Positions 1 to 10,164 of a stretch of DNA of 64,000 bases are shown here, piece by piece. The notes under the pieces are model-generated. The model was not told the DNA's origin and searched no databases. It saw nothing but the letters and a program-made list of their open reading frames with translations. The position numbers and the translations under genes were made by a program. Source of the DNA: Cellvibrionaceae bacterium (GTDB taxonomy: Bacteria; Pseudomonadota; Gammaproteobacteria; Pseudomonadales; Cellvibrionaceae); the NCBI GenBank assembly GCA_028281575.1, contig JANQJP010000037.1, forward strand, positions 37,197 to 101,196, written 5' to 3'. The first letter of the stretch is position 1. Every line of letters begins with the position of its first letter.

Positions 1-184
1 AACCAATGCGAGAGTCGCTGCGAATGAGTTCGCTGAAAATGCCGGTGTAAAGGTCGGTGGTATCAGAAGTGCCCGACAGGGTAGTTTTTTTGTTAGAGAT
101 GCCGGAGAAGATTATGGCGATACGAATAAAATTGAAAAAGATGTGAGAGTTGTCACCACAATTACATTTTATTTGACGGATTAG
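1..184 (+). CDS. SIMPL-domain (DUF541) protein, C-terminal part
   Basis: An open frame runs in from the left edge, reading from base 2, and stops at TAG 182-184, leaving 60 residues. The tail combines an Ala-rich NARVAANEFAENAG stretch, a GSFFVRDAGED segment and the ending KDVRVVTTITFYLTD. This is the usual C-terminus of SIMPL/DUF541 periplasmic or outer-membrane proteins, where a final beta-strand carries the conserved VRVV-x-x-T motif. The biochemical role of the family is poorly defined. The N-terminus, including any signal peptide, lies outside the window. The family call rests on pattern recognition of a short tail. Confidence 0.7.
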   Translation, partial: TNARVAANEFAENAGVKVGGIRSARQGSFFVRDAGEDYGDTNKIEKDVRVVTTITFYLTD

Positions 185-252
185 TGTCAATAGGCGCTAT
201 ATTTTTTGGCTAAAAAACTTATTGGATAAAAATTGTTAATTGGAGTTTGGCT

Positions 253-879
253 ATGAGGCTGATTTTTTTAATTTTTACACTGTTGCCCGTTATTTCTTTT
301 GCGGGTATCAAGGCTGTTACGGATTCGGGAGATATTGTCATATTAAATGATAATGGTACTTGGGTTTATGAATCAAAGGTTGCACTTAAGAAAGAAGAAA
401 TTAAGCGAAATAAAAACAAGTTTGAGAAAAATAGTCAAGCAGTCTTTGAGATTAAGAGTGAAAAAAACTCCAGTAGATTTTGGATAAATCCAGCCAGGTG
501 GAATTTCGAAAAAGGCGATCCTGGCGGTGAAACTGAATATCAGTTTCGTCTAAAGGGAGAAGACCTATACGGCATGGCGATTACTGAGAAAGTACAGGTT
601 GAGATGGAGAACCTTTTAGATCTCGCCGTGGAAAATGCTCGAACCGTGGCGCCTGATATACGCGTAATATCCAAAGAGTATCGACGAGTGAATGGCGTGA
701 CTCTGCTGCATATGAAGATGGAGGGTACTATCCAGTCGATAAATTTTATTTACTACGGTTACTACTATTCAGATGATACCGGGTCGACACAATATCTCGC
801 TTACACTGCAAAAAATTTGGCTCCTGCTTACGAAAAAGATATTTATAAATTTTTAAATGGTTTCGCTTCAGAAATTTAA
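253..879 (+). CDS. Exported protein of unknown function, about 208 aa
   Basis: I do not recognise a named gene. The protein starts with a clear signal peptide (hydrophobic LIFLIFTLLPVISFA, probable cleavage before GIKA), followed by VTDSGDIVILNDNGTWVYE. That V-x-D-x-G-x-x-V-x-L-N-D-x-G-T-W-x-Y pattern recurs at the N-terminus of many small exported gammaproteobacterial proteins. A Lys/Glu-rich linker follows, then a domain of about 120 residues with several aromatic strands. I chose ATG 253 because TGGAG at 241-245 sits 7 nt upstream; the in-frame TTG at 247 lies almost on top of that site. It is probably periplasmic, with unknown function. Confidence 0.7.
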   Translation: MRLIFLIFTLLPVISFAGIKAVTDSGDIVILNDNGTWVYESKVALKKEEIKRNKNKFEKNSQAVFEIKSEKNSSRFWINPARWNFEKGDPGGETEYQFRLKGEDLYGMAITEKVQVEMENLLDLAVENARTVAPDIRVISKEYRRVNGVTLLHMKMEGTIQSINFIYYGYYYSDDTGSTQYLAYTAKNLAPAYEKDIYKFLNGFASEI

Positions 880-915
880 TGTCTTGCCTCGGTAAGTGTC
901 ATTAACCCCAGCGTA

Positions 916-1512
916 GTGTGTTATTTAATATGGGCAGGTATTGTCGCCCTGCCCGTTCATGTTGTGTCCGTTATAGTTTTTGCAGCGTTAGAGCCCAATT
1001 ACTCGCATTTGCATCAGTCGGTGAGTATGCTCGGAGCGTTTAGCGCAAGCAATACTTTCGCTATGAACCTTTTCGGTCTATTTTTGCCAGGCTTACTTGT
1101 AGTAGCATTTTCGTATGCGTGTCGCGAATATTTAAAACCATTTGGTGTGAGTGGGCTTTGGGTTGGCAATATGCTGTTTCTGTTTGGGCTAATGTTTGCG
1201 GGCTTGGCGCTGCCAATGGATATGGGACCGATTTGGGGGGCTGATTATACGGTTCACTATATATTGGCTTACAGCGCGGTCATGCCATTTCTATTTGCGA
1301 CGTTGTTCACCATAGTGCTTTTGCCAAAGCTGGGTTTTCACAAAGGTCAGACACTTGCTTTGGTAATATTACCGATAATATTTGTGCTGACAAAACCGAT
1401 GGCATTATTTCAGTTGCCGTCTGGCTTGGTACAAAGGATGTTACTTCTGAGTATTTTTACCTGGATAAGTATTTTGTCAGTGAGTATGCTCGGGGTAGTT
1501 AAGCGGCACTAG
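916..1512 (+). CDS. DUF998 family integral membrane protein
   Basis: This 198-residue protein is strongly hydrophobic, with about six predicted membrane helices. Near the N-terminus it carries the DUF998-type signature ALEPNYSHLHQSVSMLGA just after the first helix. GTG at 916 is the only reasonable start, since the frame upstream offers no ATG, and no strong ribosome site is visible. DUF998 proteins are inner-membrane proteins without an established reaction. The stop at 1512 lies about 80 nt before the convergent end of the RND gene, so the two face tail to tail. Confidence 0.7.
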   Translation: MCYLIWAGIVALPVHVVSVIVFAALEPNYSHLHQSVSMLGAFSASNTFAMNLFGLFLPGLLVVAFSYACREYLKPFGVSGLWVGNMLFLFGLMFAGLALPMDMGPIWGADYTVHYILAYSAVMPFLFATLFTIVLLPKLGFHKGQTLALVILPIIFVLTKPMALFQLPSGLVQRMLLLSIFTWISILSVSMLGVVKRH

Positions 1513-1593
1513 AAGGTTATTAAAAAAGCTCATAGCCTTAAGCCGTTAACACGTGGGGTAAAGCAAGTTAAATGCTGGCCGAGAATCTTTTGC

Positions 1594-4500
1594 TTAGGCT
1601 ACAGGTGCTTCTTCAAACGACTCTTCTTGCGGTGCCGACGCGTAGTCTTTGGCAAATAGCATATATACGGCGGGAAGTACTATCAGTGTAAATATGGTGC
1701 CGATAAGCATGCCGAGAACAAGCACCAAACCGATTGAATTGCGCGCTTCAGCACCGGCTCCTGCGGCGAAAATCAGCGGCGTGTGGCCAGCGACTGTAGC
1801 CAGGCTAGTCATTAAAACGGGTCGCAGTCTAATTAACGCAGCGTCTTTAATCGCGGCGAGTTTAGCTTCTCCCTGCTGCTGTAGTTTATTTGCGAACTCG
1901 ACAATTAATATTCCATTACGCACGATTAAGCCAATTAAGGTAACCAGGCCTACTTGCGAATATATATTCAGGGTACTGGTCCAGCCTTCTGTCCAGAAAT
2001 TCCCCGAGGGTGCCTTGAGGTAGGTGAATACGAGCGCGCCAAACATGGCGAGTGGAACCGAGCCCAATAAAATAATAAGCGGATCTCTGAAGCTATTGAA
2101 CTGCGCAGCAAGTACCAGAAAAATAATAATGACTGCAAACGAAATTGCCGGTAAAAATTTGTTGCCTTCCTTGCGAAGTTGACGCGATTCGCCGGTATAA
2201 TTTATCGCGTAATTTTTAGGTAGTATTTCTTTCGCTTTTTGCTCCATAAATGCCAGTGCCTGATCGAGCGGCACGACAGGCATTCCACTTAGTTTTACGG
2301 CATTTAATTGCTGGAACCGATTGAGTGAGCGTGGAACAATGCTCTCGTCAATCGATGCCACTTCCGCCAGGCGAATAAGGTTGTCGTCAGGCCCGGTAAG
2401 ATAGAGGTTGTTTAGATCCTCGGGAGTAAGGCGGGCTTTACGTTTCACTTGCGGAATGACTTTGTAGCTATAACCGTCCATGTTAAAGCGGTTAACGTAG
2501 TTACCGCCGAGCAACACGGCTAAATCCTGGGAAACGGATTCCAGACTCAAGCCGTAATCGGCCACTTTTTCTTTATCGATAAGTAGTTGCGCATTTGGTT
2601 GGTCTATTTTCATATCGACCAACGGAGGGAATGCGAATAATCCACTGTTCATCGCAGCAAACTGAAGCTCTTGTGCGAATTGGAAAATTTCCTCGGCGGG
2701 TGCTGTAGACAGCAGCACAAAGTCCATTGGAAAATTACTTCCGCCAGGTATCGCGGGTGGCGTGACGGGAATAATACGCAAGCCGGCAACGCTGTCTAAT
2801 TTTTGCTGTACTTCTGGAAATATTTCAAACACGGTGCGATCACGCTCATCCCATGGGTCGACAACTACTCCCGAGAAACCGCCGCTAGGCCAGGTAAACT
2901 GGAAGGTGAAATCGGATTCCTCTACAGACTGAAATACGTCATTGACTTGTTTTGCGTAAAAAGCACTTTGATCAACTGTAGCATCTGATGGCGCTTCTAC
3001 GATACCAAAAATAACACCCCTGTCTTCAATAGGCGCCAATTCCTTCGGAGAAAAAATATACATTGGCACAACTAGAAATGAGATAAGTATCCAGAATAGA
3101 TAGACCGAAGATCGATGTTGCAGACTGACGTTGAGAAAGTGCGCATAAAAATCCCTAAAACGTTCAAATACTTTTTCAAGCGGTCCCGCCATGTGCTTGT
3201 GTGGTTTCAACAATTTTGCACCGAGCATTGGTGACAGGGTGAGCGCAACAACGGCGGAGACAACAATTGCTCCGGCTAAAGTGACGGCAAATTCTTTAAA
3301 TAGCGCACCGGTAAGGCCGCCTTGAAATGCGATGGGAATATAGACAGATACAATGGTAACCGTCATTGATACAATTGGGCCAACCAATTCTCGAGCGGCA
3401 ATAATCGCCGCTTTAAATGGGCTTTCTCCCGCTTCGATGTGGCGTTCGATATTTTCAACCATAATAATGGCGTCGTCGACGACCAGGCCGACACACAGCA
3501 CGATCGCAAGCAGTGTGATAAGGTTTAACGTGAATCCAAATAATTGAATGATAAAAATAGCGCCGACCAACGATAGCGGAATTGCTACCAGTGGAATCAG
3601 TACTGAGCGGCTAAAGCCGAGGAAAAGAAAAATAACGATTGTAATAATCGTTAAGGTCTCGGCGAGCGTAAAGAGTACTTCGTCTATCGCTGCGGAAATG
3701 TATTCAGTTGAATCATAAGCGACGCGCGCATTTAATCCGGTGGGCAAGCTGTCTCGAATAGCGTCCATTTCCTCGACAACGGATTTTACAACTTCGAGCG
3801 AGTTCGCCGTTGGCAGCACCCAAATACCCATAAATGCGGAGGTGTCGCCTGAAAAATTAACGACGACACTGTAATCTTCTGCTCCAAGCGTGACGTCGGC
3901 AATATCGCCAAGCCGGATAGTGCCCTCGGGTGTACGGCGCACAATCAGGTTCGCGAAATCCTCCTGCGTTTTTAAATCTGTATTTGCACTGAGATTTATT
4001 TGTGTAAGTGCGCCCTTGGTTTGGCCCAGGGTTGACTGCACATTATTCGCCGCGAGTGCGTTGCGAACATCGGCTGGGCTTATATTTAACGCGGCCATAT
4101 TTTCAGGTTTTAGCCAGATCCGCATCGCAAAAGTACGCCCACCTAAAATATCGGCCCGCCGCACACCCGCCAGCGCGCTCAGGCGGGGTTGAATCGCACG
4201 GGACAGATAATCTGTAATTTGACTTTGCGACAGCACTTCAGAGCTGAAACTGAGATAGGCCGCAGCTACTTGCTCATCGGGGGAGCTAATGGTAATTGCG
4301 GGAATTTCTGCCTCGGGTGGAAGATCGCCGCGCACCTGATTCACTTTGGCGTTAATTTCTGCCATCGCGCGTACGGGGTCATAATTTAATTTTAAGAAGA
4401 CATTGATTGTGCTTGTGCTCAGGGAGCTTTGCGACTCAATATAATCAATGCCATCGGCGGCGGCGATGGCGCGCTCAAGCGGTGTCGTCACAAACCCTTG

Positions 4501-4677
4501 AACCAGTTCGGCACTCGCGCCGACATAGAAGGTCTGGATGGTAATGACCGCACTGTCGCTGCGTGGGTACTGGCGTGTTGTGAGATCAAAGGTCGCCTGT
4601 AGGCCCGCGAGCAATATTAGAAGGCTGACAACAATGGCGAGAACGGGGCGCTTAATAAAGATATCTGTAAAGTTCAT
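1594..4677 (-). CDS. RND (HAE-1/AcrB-type) efflux transporter permease
   Basis: This 1027-residue inner-membrane proton/drug antiporter has the usual family length and architecture: a helix at 8-28, a large periplasmic loop, helices at about 335-480, a second loop, and helices at about 850-1010. The proton-relay pair DD is at 401-402 in GLVVDDAIIMVENIERH. The position of the conserved TM10 lysine (AcrB K940) is Arg 920 in LIVRNGILIVEFAN, a subfamily variation. ATG 4677 begins MNFTDIFIKRPVLA, the standard RND N-terminus. No membrane-fusion protein or outer-membrane channel gene is adjacent, so it would rely on partners elsewhere or belongs to an operon split by the repeat element upstream. The substrate cannot be predicted. 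Confidence 0.92.
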   Translation of the reverse strand: MNFTDIFIKRPVLAIVVSLLILLAGLQATFDLTTRQYPRSDSAVITIQTFYVGASAELVQGFVTTPLERAIAAADGIDYIESQSSLSTSTINVFLKLNYDPVRAMAEINAKVNQVRGDLPPEAEIPAITISSPDEQVAAAYLSFSSEVLSQSQITDYLSRAIQPRLSALAGVRRADILGGRTFAMRIWLKPENMAALNISPADVRNALAANNVQSTLGQTKGALTQINLSANTDLKTQEDFANLIVRRTPEGTIRLGDIADVTLGAEDYSVVVNFSGDTSAFMGIWVLPTANSLEVVKSVVEEMDAIRDSLPTGLNARVAYDSTEYISAAIDEVLFTLAETLTIITIVIFLFLGFSRSVLIPLVAIPLSLVGAIFIIQLFGFTLNLITLLAIVLCVGLVVDDAIIMVENIERHIEAGESPFKAAIIAARELVGPIVSMTVTIVSVYIPIAFQGGLTGALFKEFAVTLAGAIVVSAVVALTLSPMLGAKLLKPHKHMAGPLEKVFERFRDFYAHFLNVSLQHRSSVYLFWILISFLVVPMYIFSPKELAPIEDRGVIFGIVEAPSDATVDQSAFYAKQVNDVFQSVEESDFTFQFTWPSGGFSGVVVDPWDERDRTVFEIFPEVQQKLDSVAGLRIIPVTPPAIPGGSNFPMDFVLLSTAPAEEIFQFAQELQFAAMNSGLFAFPPLVDMKIDQPNAQLLIDKEKVADYGLSLESVSQDLAVLLGGNYVNRFNMDGYSYKVIPQVKRKARLTPEDLNNLYLTGPDDNLIRLAEVASIDESIVPRSLNRFQQLNAVKLSGMPVVPLDQALAFMEQKAKEILPKNYAINYTGESRQLRKEGNKFLPAISFAVIIIFLVLAAQFNSFRDPLIILLGSVPLAMFGALVFTYLKAPSGNFWTEGWTSTLNIYSQVGLVTLIGLIVRNGILIVEFANKLQQQGEAKLAAIKDAALIRLRPVLMTSLATVAGHTPLIFAAGAGAEARNSIGLVLVLGMLIGTIFTLIVLPAVYMLFAKDYASAPQEESFEEAPVA

Positions 4678-4740
4678 GTGTCGTGTTCCTTAAGGCCTGT
4701 TCACACTAATTCGGTTATCATTGTTGTGGCACATAAGCCC

Positions 4741-5112
4741 TAGGGCCTGTTGACATTAATTTGATCGCCACTGCCGGAGACCAAAATTTCCTTCAGCTCG
4801 GCTTTGGCTTCCTGCGTCGCTCTAACGACTATATCCCTATAGTCGAAGGTGATATGAGCGTGATGTGGTTATTCCACATGAGCGAATATCAAAGCTACCG
4901 CTCCTGCTCTCGCCCTTGCCTATGTCCTATAGGCAACGCAGCTGGAGGAAATTTTGGTCCGGCCCTCGGCAACTGCTCCTGCGTTGCTCTAATAAGCTAC
5001 ATCCATGTAGCAATCGTCGTTTATTTGGAATAACCAAACTATTCTCCTCGCGCCTTGATTGGCGTATTTGCAGTCACAACAGTGGTGATCAAATTAGTGT
5101 CAACAGGCCCTA
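4741..5112. repeat. 372-bp palindromic element with 26-bp terminal inverted repeats
   Basis: This fills the gap between the RND gene and cysNC. Bases 4741-4766 and 5087-5112 are inverted copies with one mismatch. Inside is a second inverted pair (about 4777-4802 and 4937-4960, around CCAAAATTTCC and GGAAATTTTGG). Several short perfect hairpins follow, such as CGACTATATCCCTATAGTCG, ATGTGG-TTATT-CCACAT and GCTACATCCATGTAGC. A degraded extra copy of the outer repeat lies near 4692-4710. No coding frame is convincing. The layout resembles a MITE or a composite of REP-like units. It may fold into stable RNA and act as a terminator for cysNC transcripts, which is inference. Confidence 0.75.
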
Positions 5113-5115
5113 GCA

Positions 5116-7014
5116 TCAAAAAACGATACCGTACTCGCGCAGTTTACGGACGATATGCGTGACAACCTGATCGACAGACATTTTACTCGTATCAATAGTA
5201 ATTTCAGGATTTTCCGGCACTTCGTAGGGTGAATCGATACCGGTAAAATTGCTAATTTCTCCTGCGCGCGCTTTTTTGTACAACCCTTTGGGATCGCGTT
5301 GCTCACAAATCTCCACACCAGTATCAATATAGACCTCGATAAATTCGCCTGGCGCCATCATCTTCCGCACCATCTGCCGCTCACGGTGGAATGGCGAGAT
5401 AAACGAGGTCAAAACGACCTGGCCGGCATCCACCATCAATTTTGCGACTTCACCTACCCGCCGAATGTTTTCAACGCGATCATTATCGCTAAAACCCAGG
5501 TCTGAGCAGAGTCCATGGCGAACATTATCGCCATCAAGTAAATAGGTGCTGTGCCCCATAGAGAACAACGCTTTTTCAAGTGCGTTTGCCGACGTCGATT
5601 TGCCCGAACCCGAAAGCCCGGTAAACCAGATAACCGCAGGTTTTTGCCCGTGACGCTTGGCCCGAGCCTGCTTGTTAACATCCATGTTGTGCCAAACAAT
5701 ATGCTCGTTGCCCAATGATTTGACGACCATGCCGGCACCAACGGTGACATTGGTTAAACGGTCAATAAAAATAAGATTACCCGTATGGCGTGAGCGGCTA
5801 TATGGATCAATGGTCACGGCTTCTGTTAACTCAAGTTTGCAACGGGCGATGCCGTTTAGCGGAAGCGAATCGACCTTGGCTTGCTCCAGCGTGTTCACGT
5901 CCACCTGGTATTCAATTTCAGAAACCATGCCGGACACTTCTGCCGAGCCAATTTTGACATAGTAGTTTTTACCTAACTCCAGCGGCGTATCATGCATCCA
6001 CACCACATCAATAAGCACAGCACTTGCGGGCTCAACATTATCATTGGCAGCAACGATCATATCGCCACGGCTGATATCGATTTCGTCATTTAGTGTTAAC
6101 GTTACCGCATCTCCCGGGCGGGCAGCCGCAACATCGCCATCAAAGGTGACGATTTGTTTAATGGTTGATGTTTTATTTGATGGCAGCGCCTTGATTTCCT
6201 GACCCGGCTCAAAGACACCGGCAGCAACAGTTCCGCAAAAGCCACGAAAATCCAGGTTCGGACGATTGACATATTGCACTGGGAAACGCGATATTTCAGT
6301 ATTCTCATCTTTATCTATTTCAACGTCTTCGAGAATATCGAGCAGAGGTTTGCCGCTGTACCAGGGTGACTTCTCGCTCAAGCTAGCCACATTGTCGCCC
6401 TCGAGAGCGGAAATAGGGATAAATTGCGTATCGGGCACATTTAGGTTCTTCGCAAATTCTTCATAGTCCGTTTTAATTTGCTCAAATTTTTCTTGTGAAA
6501 AATCGATTAAGTCCATTTTGTTTACGGCAATAACAAAATGCTTAATGCCCAATAACGAACAAATAAAGCTATGGCGGCGCGTTTGAGTTTGTACGCCGTA
6601 TCGCGCATCAATTAGCAAAATGGCCAACGACGCTGTAGACCCACCTGTCGCCATATTGCGTGTGTACTGCTCATGCCCAGGCGTATCTGCAATAATGAAT
6701 TTACGTTTTTCGGTTGAAAAATAACGATATGCGACGTCAATTGTAATACCCTGCTCTCGCTCGGACTGCAAACCATCCACTAACAGCGCCAAATCTATTT
6801 TTTCACCCGTTGTTCCATGGGTCTTACTGTCCTTGGAAATTGCCGCCAATTGATCTTCATAGATCATCTTTGTGTCGTGCAGCAGACGGCCGATGAGTGT
6901 GGACTTGCCATCGTCTACACTGCCACAGGTTATAAAACGCAACAGGTCTTTTTCTTCATGTTGTTTGAGGTACTGATGAATATCTTCTGCAATTAAATCT
7001 GATTTGTGTGACAT
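5116..7014 (-). CDS. cysNC: Bifunctional sulfate adenylyltransferase subunit 1 / APS kinase
   Basis: This 632-residue fusion joins CysN, the GTPase subunit of ATP sulfurylase, to CysC, the APS kinase. CysN spans about 1-440 with P-loop GSVDDGKS (31-38), [13 protein letters not shown] and NKMD. CysC spans about 450-632 with P-loop GLSGSGKS (466-473) and [16 protein letters not shown]. With CysD it makes APS from sulfate and ATP with GTP hydrolysis, then PAPS. PAPS feeds cysteine synthesis and also sulfotransferases, one of which is encoded at 21.6-22.7 kb. ATG 7014 gives the expected N-terminus. cysD lies 158 nt upstream, with a hairpin-forming repeat between them. Confidence 0.96.
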   Translation of the reverse strand: MSHKSDLIAEDIHQYLKQHEEKDLLRFITCGSVDDGKSTLIGRLLHDTKMIYEDQLAAISKDSKTHGTTGEKIDLALLVDGLQSEREQGITIDVAYRYFSTEKRKFIIADTPGHEQYTRNMATGGSTASLAILLIDARYGVQTQTRRHSFICSLLGIKHFVIAVNKMDLIDFSQEKFEQIKTDYEEFAKNLNVPDTQFIPISALEGDNVASLSEKSPWYSGKPLLDILEDVEIDKDENTEISRFPVQYVNRPNLDFRGFCGTVAAGVFEPGQEIKALPSNKTSTIKQIVTFDGDVAAARPGDAVTLTLNDEIDISRGDMIVAANDNVEPASAVLIDVVWMHDTPLELGKNYYVKIGSAEVSGMVSEIEYQVDVNTLEQAKVDSLPLNGIARCKLELTEAVTIDPYSRSRHTGNLIFIDRLTNVTVGAGMVVKSLGNEHIVWHNMDVNKQARAKRHGQKPAVIWFTGLSGSGKSTSANALEKALFSMGHSTYLLDGDNVRHGLCSDLGFSDNDRVENIRRVGEVAKLMVDAGQVVLTSFISPFHRERQMVRKMMAPGEFIEVYIDTGVEICEQRDPKGLYKKARAGEISNFTGIDSPYEVPENPEITIDTSKMSVDQVVTHIVRKLREYGIVF

Positions 7015-7070
7015 AGCTTTTTGTCTCTTCTAAATTCGCTTTTTTAGCGTAGGTGCCGCAGCACGGGTGG

Positions 7071-7137
7071 CTGCAATTTTCCGCGAGGGAGCGGAGTTTA
7101 CATCTAGTAAATGAGCATCCTGAGCGGGAAATTGCAG
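7071..7137. repeat. Palindromic intergenic unit between cysD and cysN
   Basis: CTGCAATTTTCCGC (7071-7084) and its inverted copy (7124-7137) pair with one mismatch, enclosing a smaller hairpin, TTTAC-atcta-GTAAA (7097-7111). The nested design, an outer arm near CAATTTTCC with a small inner dyad, resembles the units inside the 4741-5112 element. It lies within the probable cysD-cysNC transcript and could tune the ratio of the two subunits, though this is unproven. Confidence 0.6.
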
Positions 7138-7172
7138 TCGCCAGGGCAAGTAAACTAGCTAAGAACCGAATT

Positions 7173-8087
7173 TTAGAAATAGCCCTCCCTCTTCTTCTTC
7201 TCCATCGAACCGCTTTGGTCGTGATCGATAGTGCGTCCCGAGCGCTCAGAAGTGGTCGTCAATAACATTTCCTGAATAATATCCGGCAGGGTCTGCGCCT
7301 TGGATTCAACGGCACCTGTAAGCGGGTAACAACCCAATGTACGAAAACGCACCCACTTCTCCATCGGCTTTTCGCCGGGTTCGAGCGGCATGCGATCATC
7401 ATCGACCATAATCAAGGTGCCATCGCGCTCCACAACCGGCCGAGGCGCCGCATAATAAAGTGGCACAATTTTAATTTGCTCGAGGTAGATGTATTGCCAA
7501 ATATCCAATTCCGTCCAGTTGGACAGTGGGAAAACACGAATCGATTCCCCCTTGTTAACACGCGAGTTGTATATATTCCAGAGTTCTGGGCGTTGGTTCT
7601 TGGGGTCCCAGCGATGGTATTTGTCTCTAAAGGAATACACACGCTCTTTAGCGCGGCTCTTCTCCTCATCTCGACGCGCACCACCAAAGGCTGCGTCGAA
7701 CTTATACTTATCCAACGCCTGCTTGAGCGCGACCGTTTTCATGATGTCCGTGTGCTTTGCACTTCCATGATCGAAAGGATTAATGCCCTGAGCCACGCCT
7801 TCTTGATTGGTATGAACCAACAGCTCCATACCGATCTCTTTCGCAAATGCATCGCGAAACTCAATCATTTCACGAAACTTCCAGGTCGTATCTATATGCA
7901 AAAGTGGAAAAGGCGGGACACCGGGCGCAAAAGCCTTGCGCGCCAAATGCAACATCACGGCTGAATCTTTACCAATCGAATACAGCATTACAGGATTATC
8001 AAATCCTGCGGCAACTTCGCGGATTATATGCATCGATTCCGCTTCTAACTGCTTGAGGTGGGTGCGATTTCTATCAAGATCATTCAT
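7173..8087 (-). CDS. cysD: Sulfate adenylyltransferase subunit 2
   Basis: CysD (304 residues) is the catalytic ATP-pyrophosphatase subunit of ATP sulfurylase and works with CysN to form APS. The PP-loop appears as [20 protein letters not shown] near residue 35. The [19 protein letters not shown] block and the C-terminal [25 protein letters not shown] ending are characteristic of the family. Length and start ([20 protein letters not shown]) match family members. It is first in the cysD-cysNC pair. The 100-nt AT-rich region upstream (8088-8195) would carry the promoter, but I see no clear CysB or other operator site. Confidence 0.96.
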   Translation of the reverse strand: MNDLDRNRTHLKQLEAESMHIIREVAAGFDNPVMLYSIGKDSAVMLHLARKAFAPGVPPFPLLHIDTTWKFREMIEFRDAFAKEIGMELLVHTNQEGVAQGINPFDHGSAKHTDIMKTVALKQALDKYKFDAAFGGARRDEEKSRAKERVYSFRDKYHRWDPKNQRPELWNIYNSRVNKGESIRVFPLSNWTELDIWQYIYLEQIKIVPLYYAAPRPVVERDGTLIMVDDDRMPLEPGEKPMEKWVRFRTLGCYPLTGAVESKAQTLPDIIQEMLLTTTSERSGRTIDHDQSGSMEKKKREGYF

Positions 8088-8239
8088 TTACAGGCCTATA
8101 GGCAGAATTGCAAAAACGCGAGGAGTATAGACCACAAAAAAACATCGATAAATCAAATAATATTGAATATTAATATCGATAAAACAAGATTCATGTCAGA
8201 CTACCCTGCAATTATGAAAAACCCAGATAGCCAATAGGA

Positions 8240-9053
8240 TGAAGACAATGAAATTCTCCCTGAGAAATCTCGAGGTGTTTCTCGCTGTAGCCCGAACCCA
8301 GAGTAAGAGTGAAATCAGCCCCGGCTCTGGCCGCCTTTGCCATATCGCCATCTTGAGCGCATCACAGACCAAGTCAGCTTTCATTCGGCTGCTCATGCTC
8401 CAGCCAACCACTCTCCGTGAATACAGGTCAATCACCACCGCTAAATACAGCCAACTTCCCTTAGGGAAACGAAACTTTCGCCCCTCTACCATATCGTTTT
8501 CATTACCATCGCTTAGTGAAACAAATTCCGGTACTTCAGTCGCATGATTAAGCCCAACACTTAATTTTACATTTGCGGTGTCATCACGATATGCAGCCCA
8601 GGGAAAGAGATTGAGTGACAAATCGATTGCGCTGGCATCCATAGAATAAAGGGGGTTTTTAAATCGAAATTTGTGCTTTCCTGGCTGACGTTTTAACTGA
8701 TGAAGTAGCTTGTAAAACAGCGATTCATAAAGCTCAGCAGGTTGCCGATCATTGAGCCGAGCAAGGGAGGGTTTTGTAATAGGTTTTGCGCCAACGTGGT
8801 AAAGCTTATGCTGCTGAGCTTCAAGATTAGACTGAATGTCACGTAAGCTCTGGCGACCTGACAGTTGGCTCATGAGCATACCGACAAACTGATCCCATCG
8901 GTTCGTGCTACGCAATTTTTGACCAGAATGATGAACAGCTGCCAACTTCTCAAAATCATGTCTTGAGATTGGATTTAGTAGTTGATGAAGTGCGGTGTTA
9001 GAATGTGACAAAGCCTGATTCCTTTGATTTAATTGAAGTTTCGCAACTCCCAT
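8240..9053 (-). pseudogene. IS4-family transposase relic joined to an IS3-family OrfB fragment
   Basis: One open frame is a chimera. Residues 1-200 match the N-terminal half of IS4-type transposases ([52 protein letters not shown]). From about residue 201 the protein switches to the rve core of an IS3 OrfB ([38 protein letters not shown]). After GLI the catalytic HHSDRG block is lost. The junction is near base 8453. Neither half can be active. A dyad (GCTGTC 9084-9089, GACAGC 9101-9106) just outside the IS4 part may be the old element end. Confidence 0.85.
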
Positions 9054-9163
9054 TCTATCAATTGAATCTGGCTTTTTTATTTAGCTGTCACAATCTGTGG
9101 GACAGCAATGCCCGATACAGGATCTTTTTGGGGATTATGGAGGGTTAGTGCCTTGTGGCAGTT

Positions 9164-9184
9164 AAAAAAATGGGGAGACGCTAG
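9164..9184 (+). repeat. 21-bp repeat shared with 43660-43680
   Basis: A run of seven A followed by TGGGGAGACGCTAG occurs here just upstream of the neuB start and again, identically and in the same orientation, at 43660-43680 beside the ISL3 relic. A perfect 21-mer at two junctions near mobile-element debris suggests a conserved mobile-element end or recombination site. I cannot name the element. Confidence 0.6.
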
Positions 9185-9200
9185 TAAAATAGGCGGATTT

Positions 9201-9998
9201 ATGACATTAATTATTGCTGAGGCAGGAGTTAGTCATAATGGCGATGAGAATCTGGCCTTAAGACTAGTGGATGCGGCACATGAAGCTGGTGCAGATATTG
9301 TAAAGTTTCAAACATTTAAAGCGAAAGACCTAGTCACTAAAACTGCAAAGCAGGCGTCGTATCAGATAGAAAACACAAGGAGGGAGGAATCGCAGTTCAC
9401 TATGCTAAGCCGACTGGAGTTGTCCGACGAGGCACATCATCGTTTATTGGGGCGGTGTGACGATCTTGGAATTGAGTTTTTATCAACAGCTTTCGATCAA
9501 CAAAGTTTGGAACTCTTGGTTTCAGATATTGGAGTAAAGCGCCTAAAAATCTCATCCAGTGAAATTACTAACGCTCCTTTGGTGCTCACACACGCGAAGA
9601 CTGGTCTAGATATTATAGTTTCGACGGGAATGGCTACTTTGTCGGAGACTGAGGCCGTTTTGGGCGTTATTGCCTTCGGTTACCTAAATCCAGATGATGA
9701 ACAACCGAGTATTGAGAAATTCGAATCGGCTTATGCTTCAGACAAAGGTCAGAGAATTCTACAGGGGAAAGTTACCCTTCTTCATTGTACAACTGAGTAC
9801 CCCGCACCAGCGGAAGAAATAAATCTTAGGGCTATGAATGGTATTGGTACAACATTCGACTTACCGATAGGATATTCGGACCATAGTGAGGGCGTAGCCA
9901 TACCAATAGCCGCTGTAGCTCTTGGTGCGACCGTGATTGAAAAACATTTTACTTTAGATAAAAGTATGGAGGGCCCGGATCATAAAGCATCTTTTTAA
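9201..9998 (+). pseudogene. Truncated N-acetylneuraminate/legionaminate synthase
   Basis: The frame from ATG 9201 encodes the N-terminal TIM-barrel of a NeuB-family sialic, legionaminic or pseudaminic acid synthase: MTLIIAEAGVSHNGD, DIVKFQTFKA, LKISSSEITN, VSTGMATLSE, LLHCTTEYPAP, GYSDHSEGVAIPIAA, IEKHFTLDKSMEGPDHKAS. It stops right after DHKASF at 266 residues. Family members have about 340-360 with a C-terminal SAF (antifreeze-like) domain that helps form the active site, and this is absent. The truncated protein is probably inactive. The upstream flank holds the 21-bp repeat, so both ends look rearranged. It pairs with the neuC fragment at 14560-14703. Confidence 0.88.
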
Positions 9999-10164
9999 AG
10001 AGCCCCCTAACGCACAATGCGTCGAGGAGGTCGAGGCATTATTACCTTGGAGTGTAAAGCTCGGCTAGGGTGTGGTTCGATCTGCGCTTACATTCTAAGT
10101 TATGTTAGAAAAAACGCGTAGTTAATATGGTCGTAAATTGGATAATTATTAGTCGTATAATTTT

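Noticed and set aside
1649..4389. Several plus-strand frames inside the RND gene
   Set aside because: They are shadows of the long minus-strand gene, with no family similarity or ribosome sites.
1594..4677. Loss of function from Arg at the usual TM10 lysine of the RND pump
   Set aside because: The substitution is conservative and the DD pair is intact; other RND subfamilies vary here.
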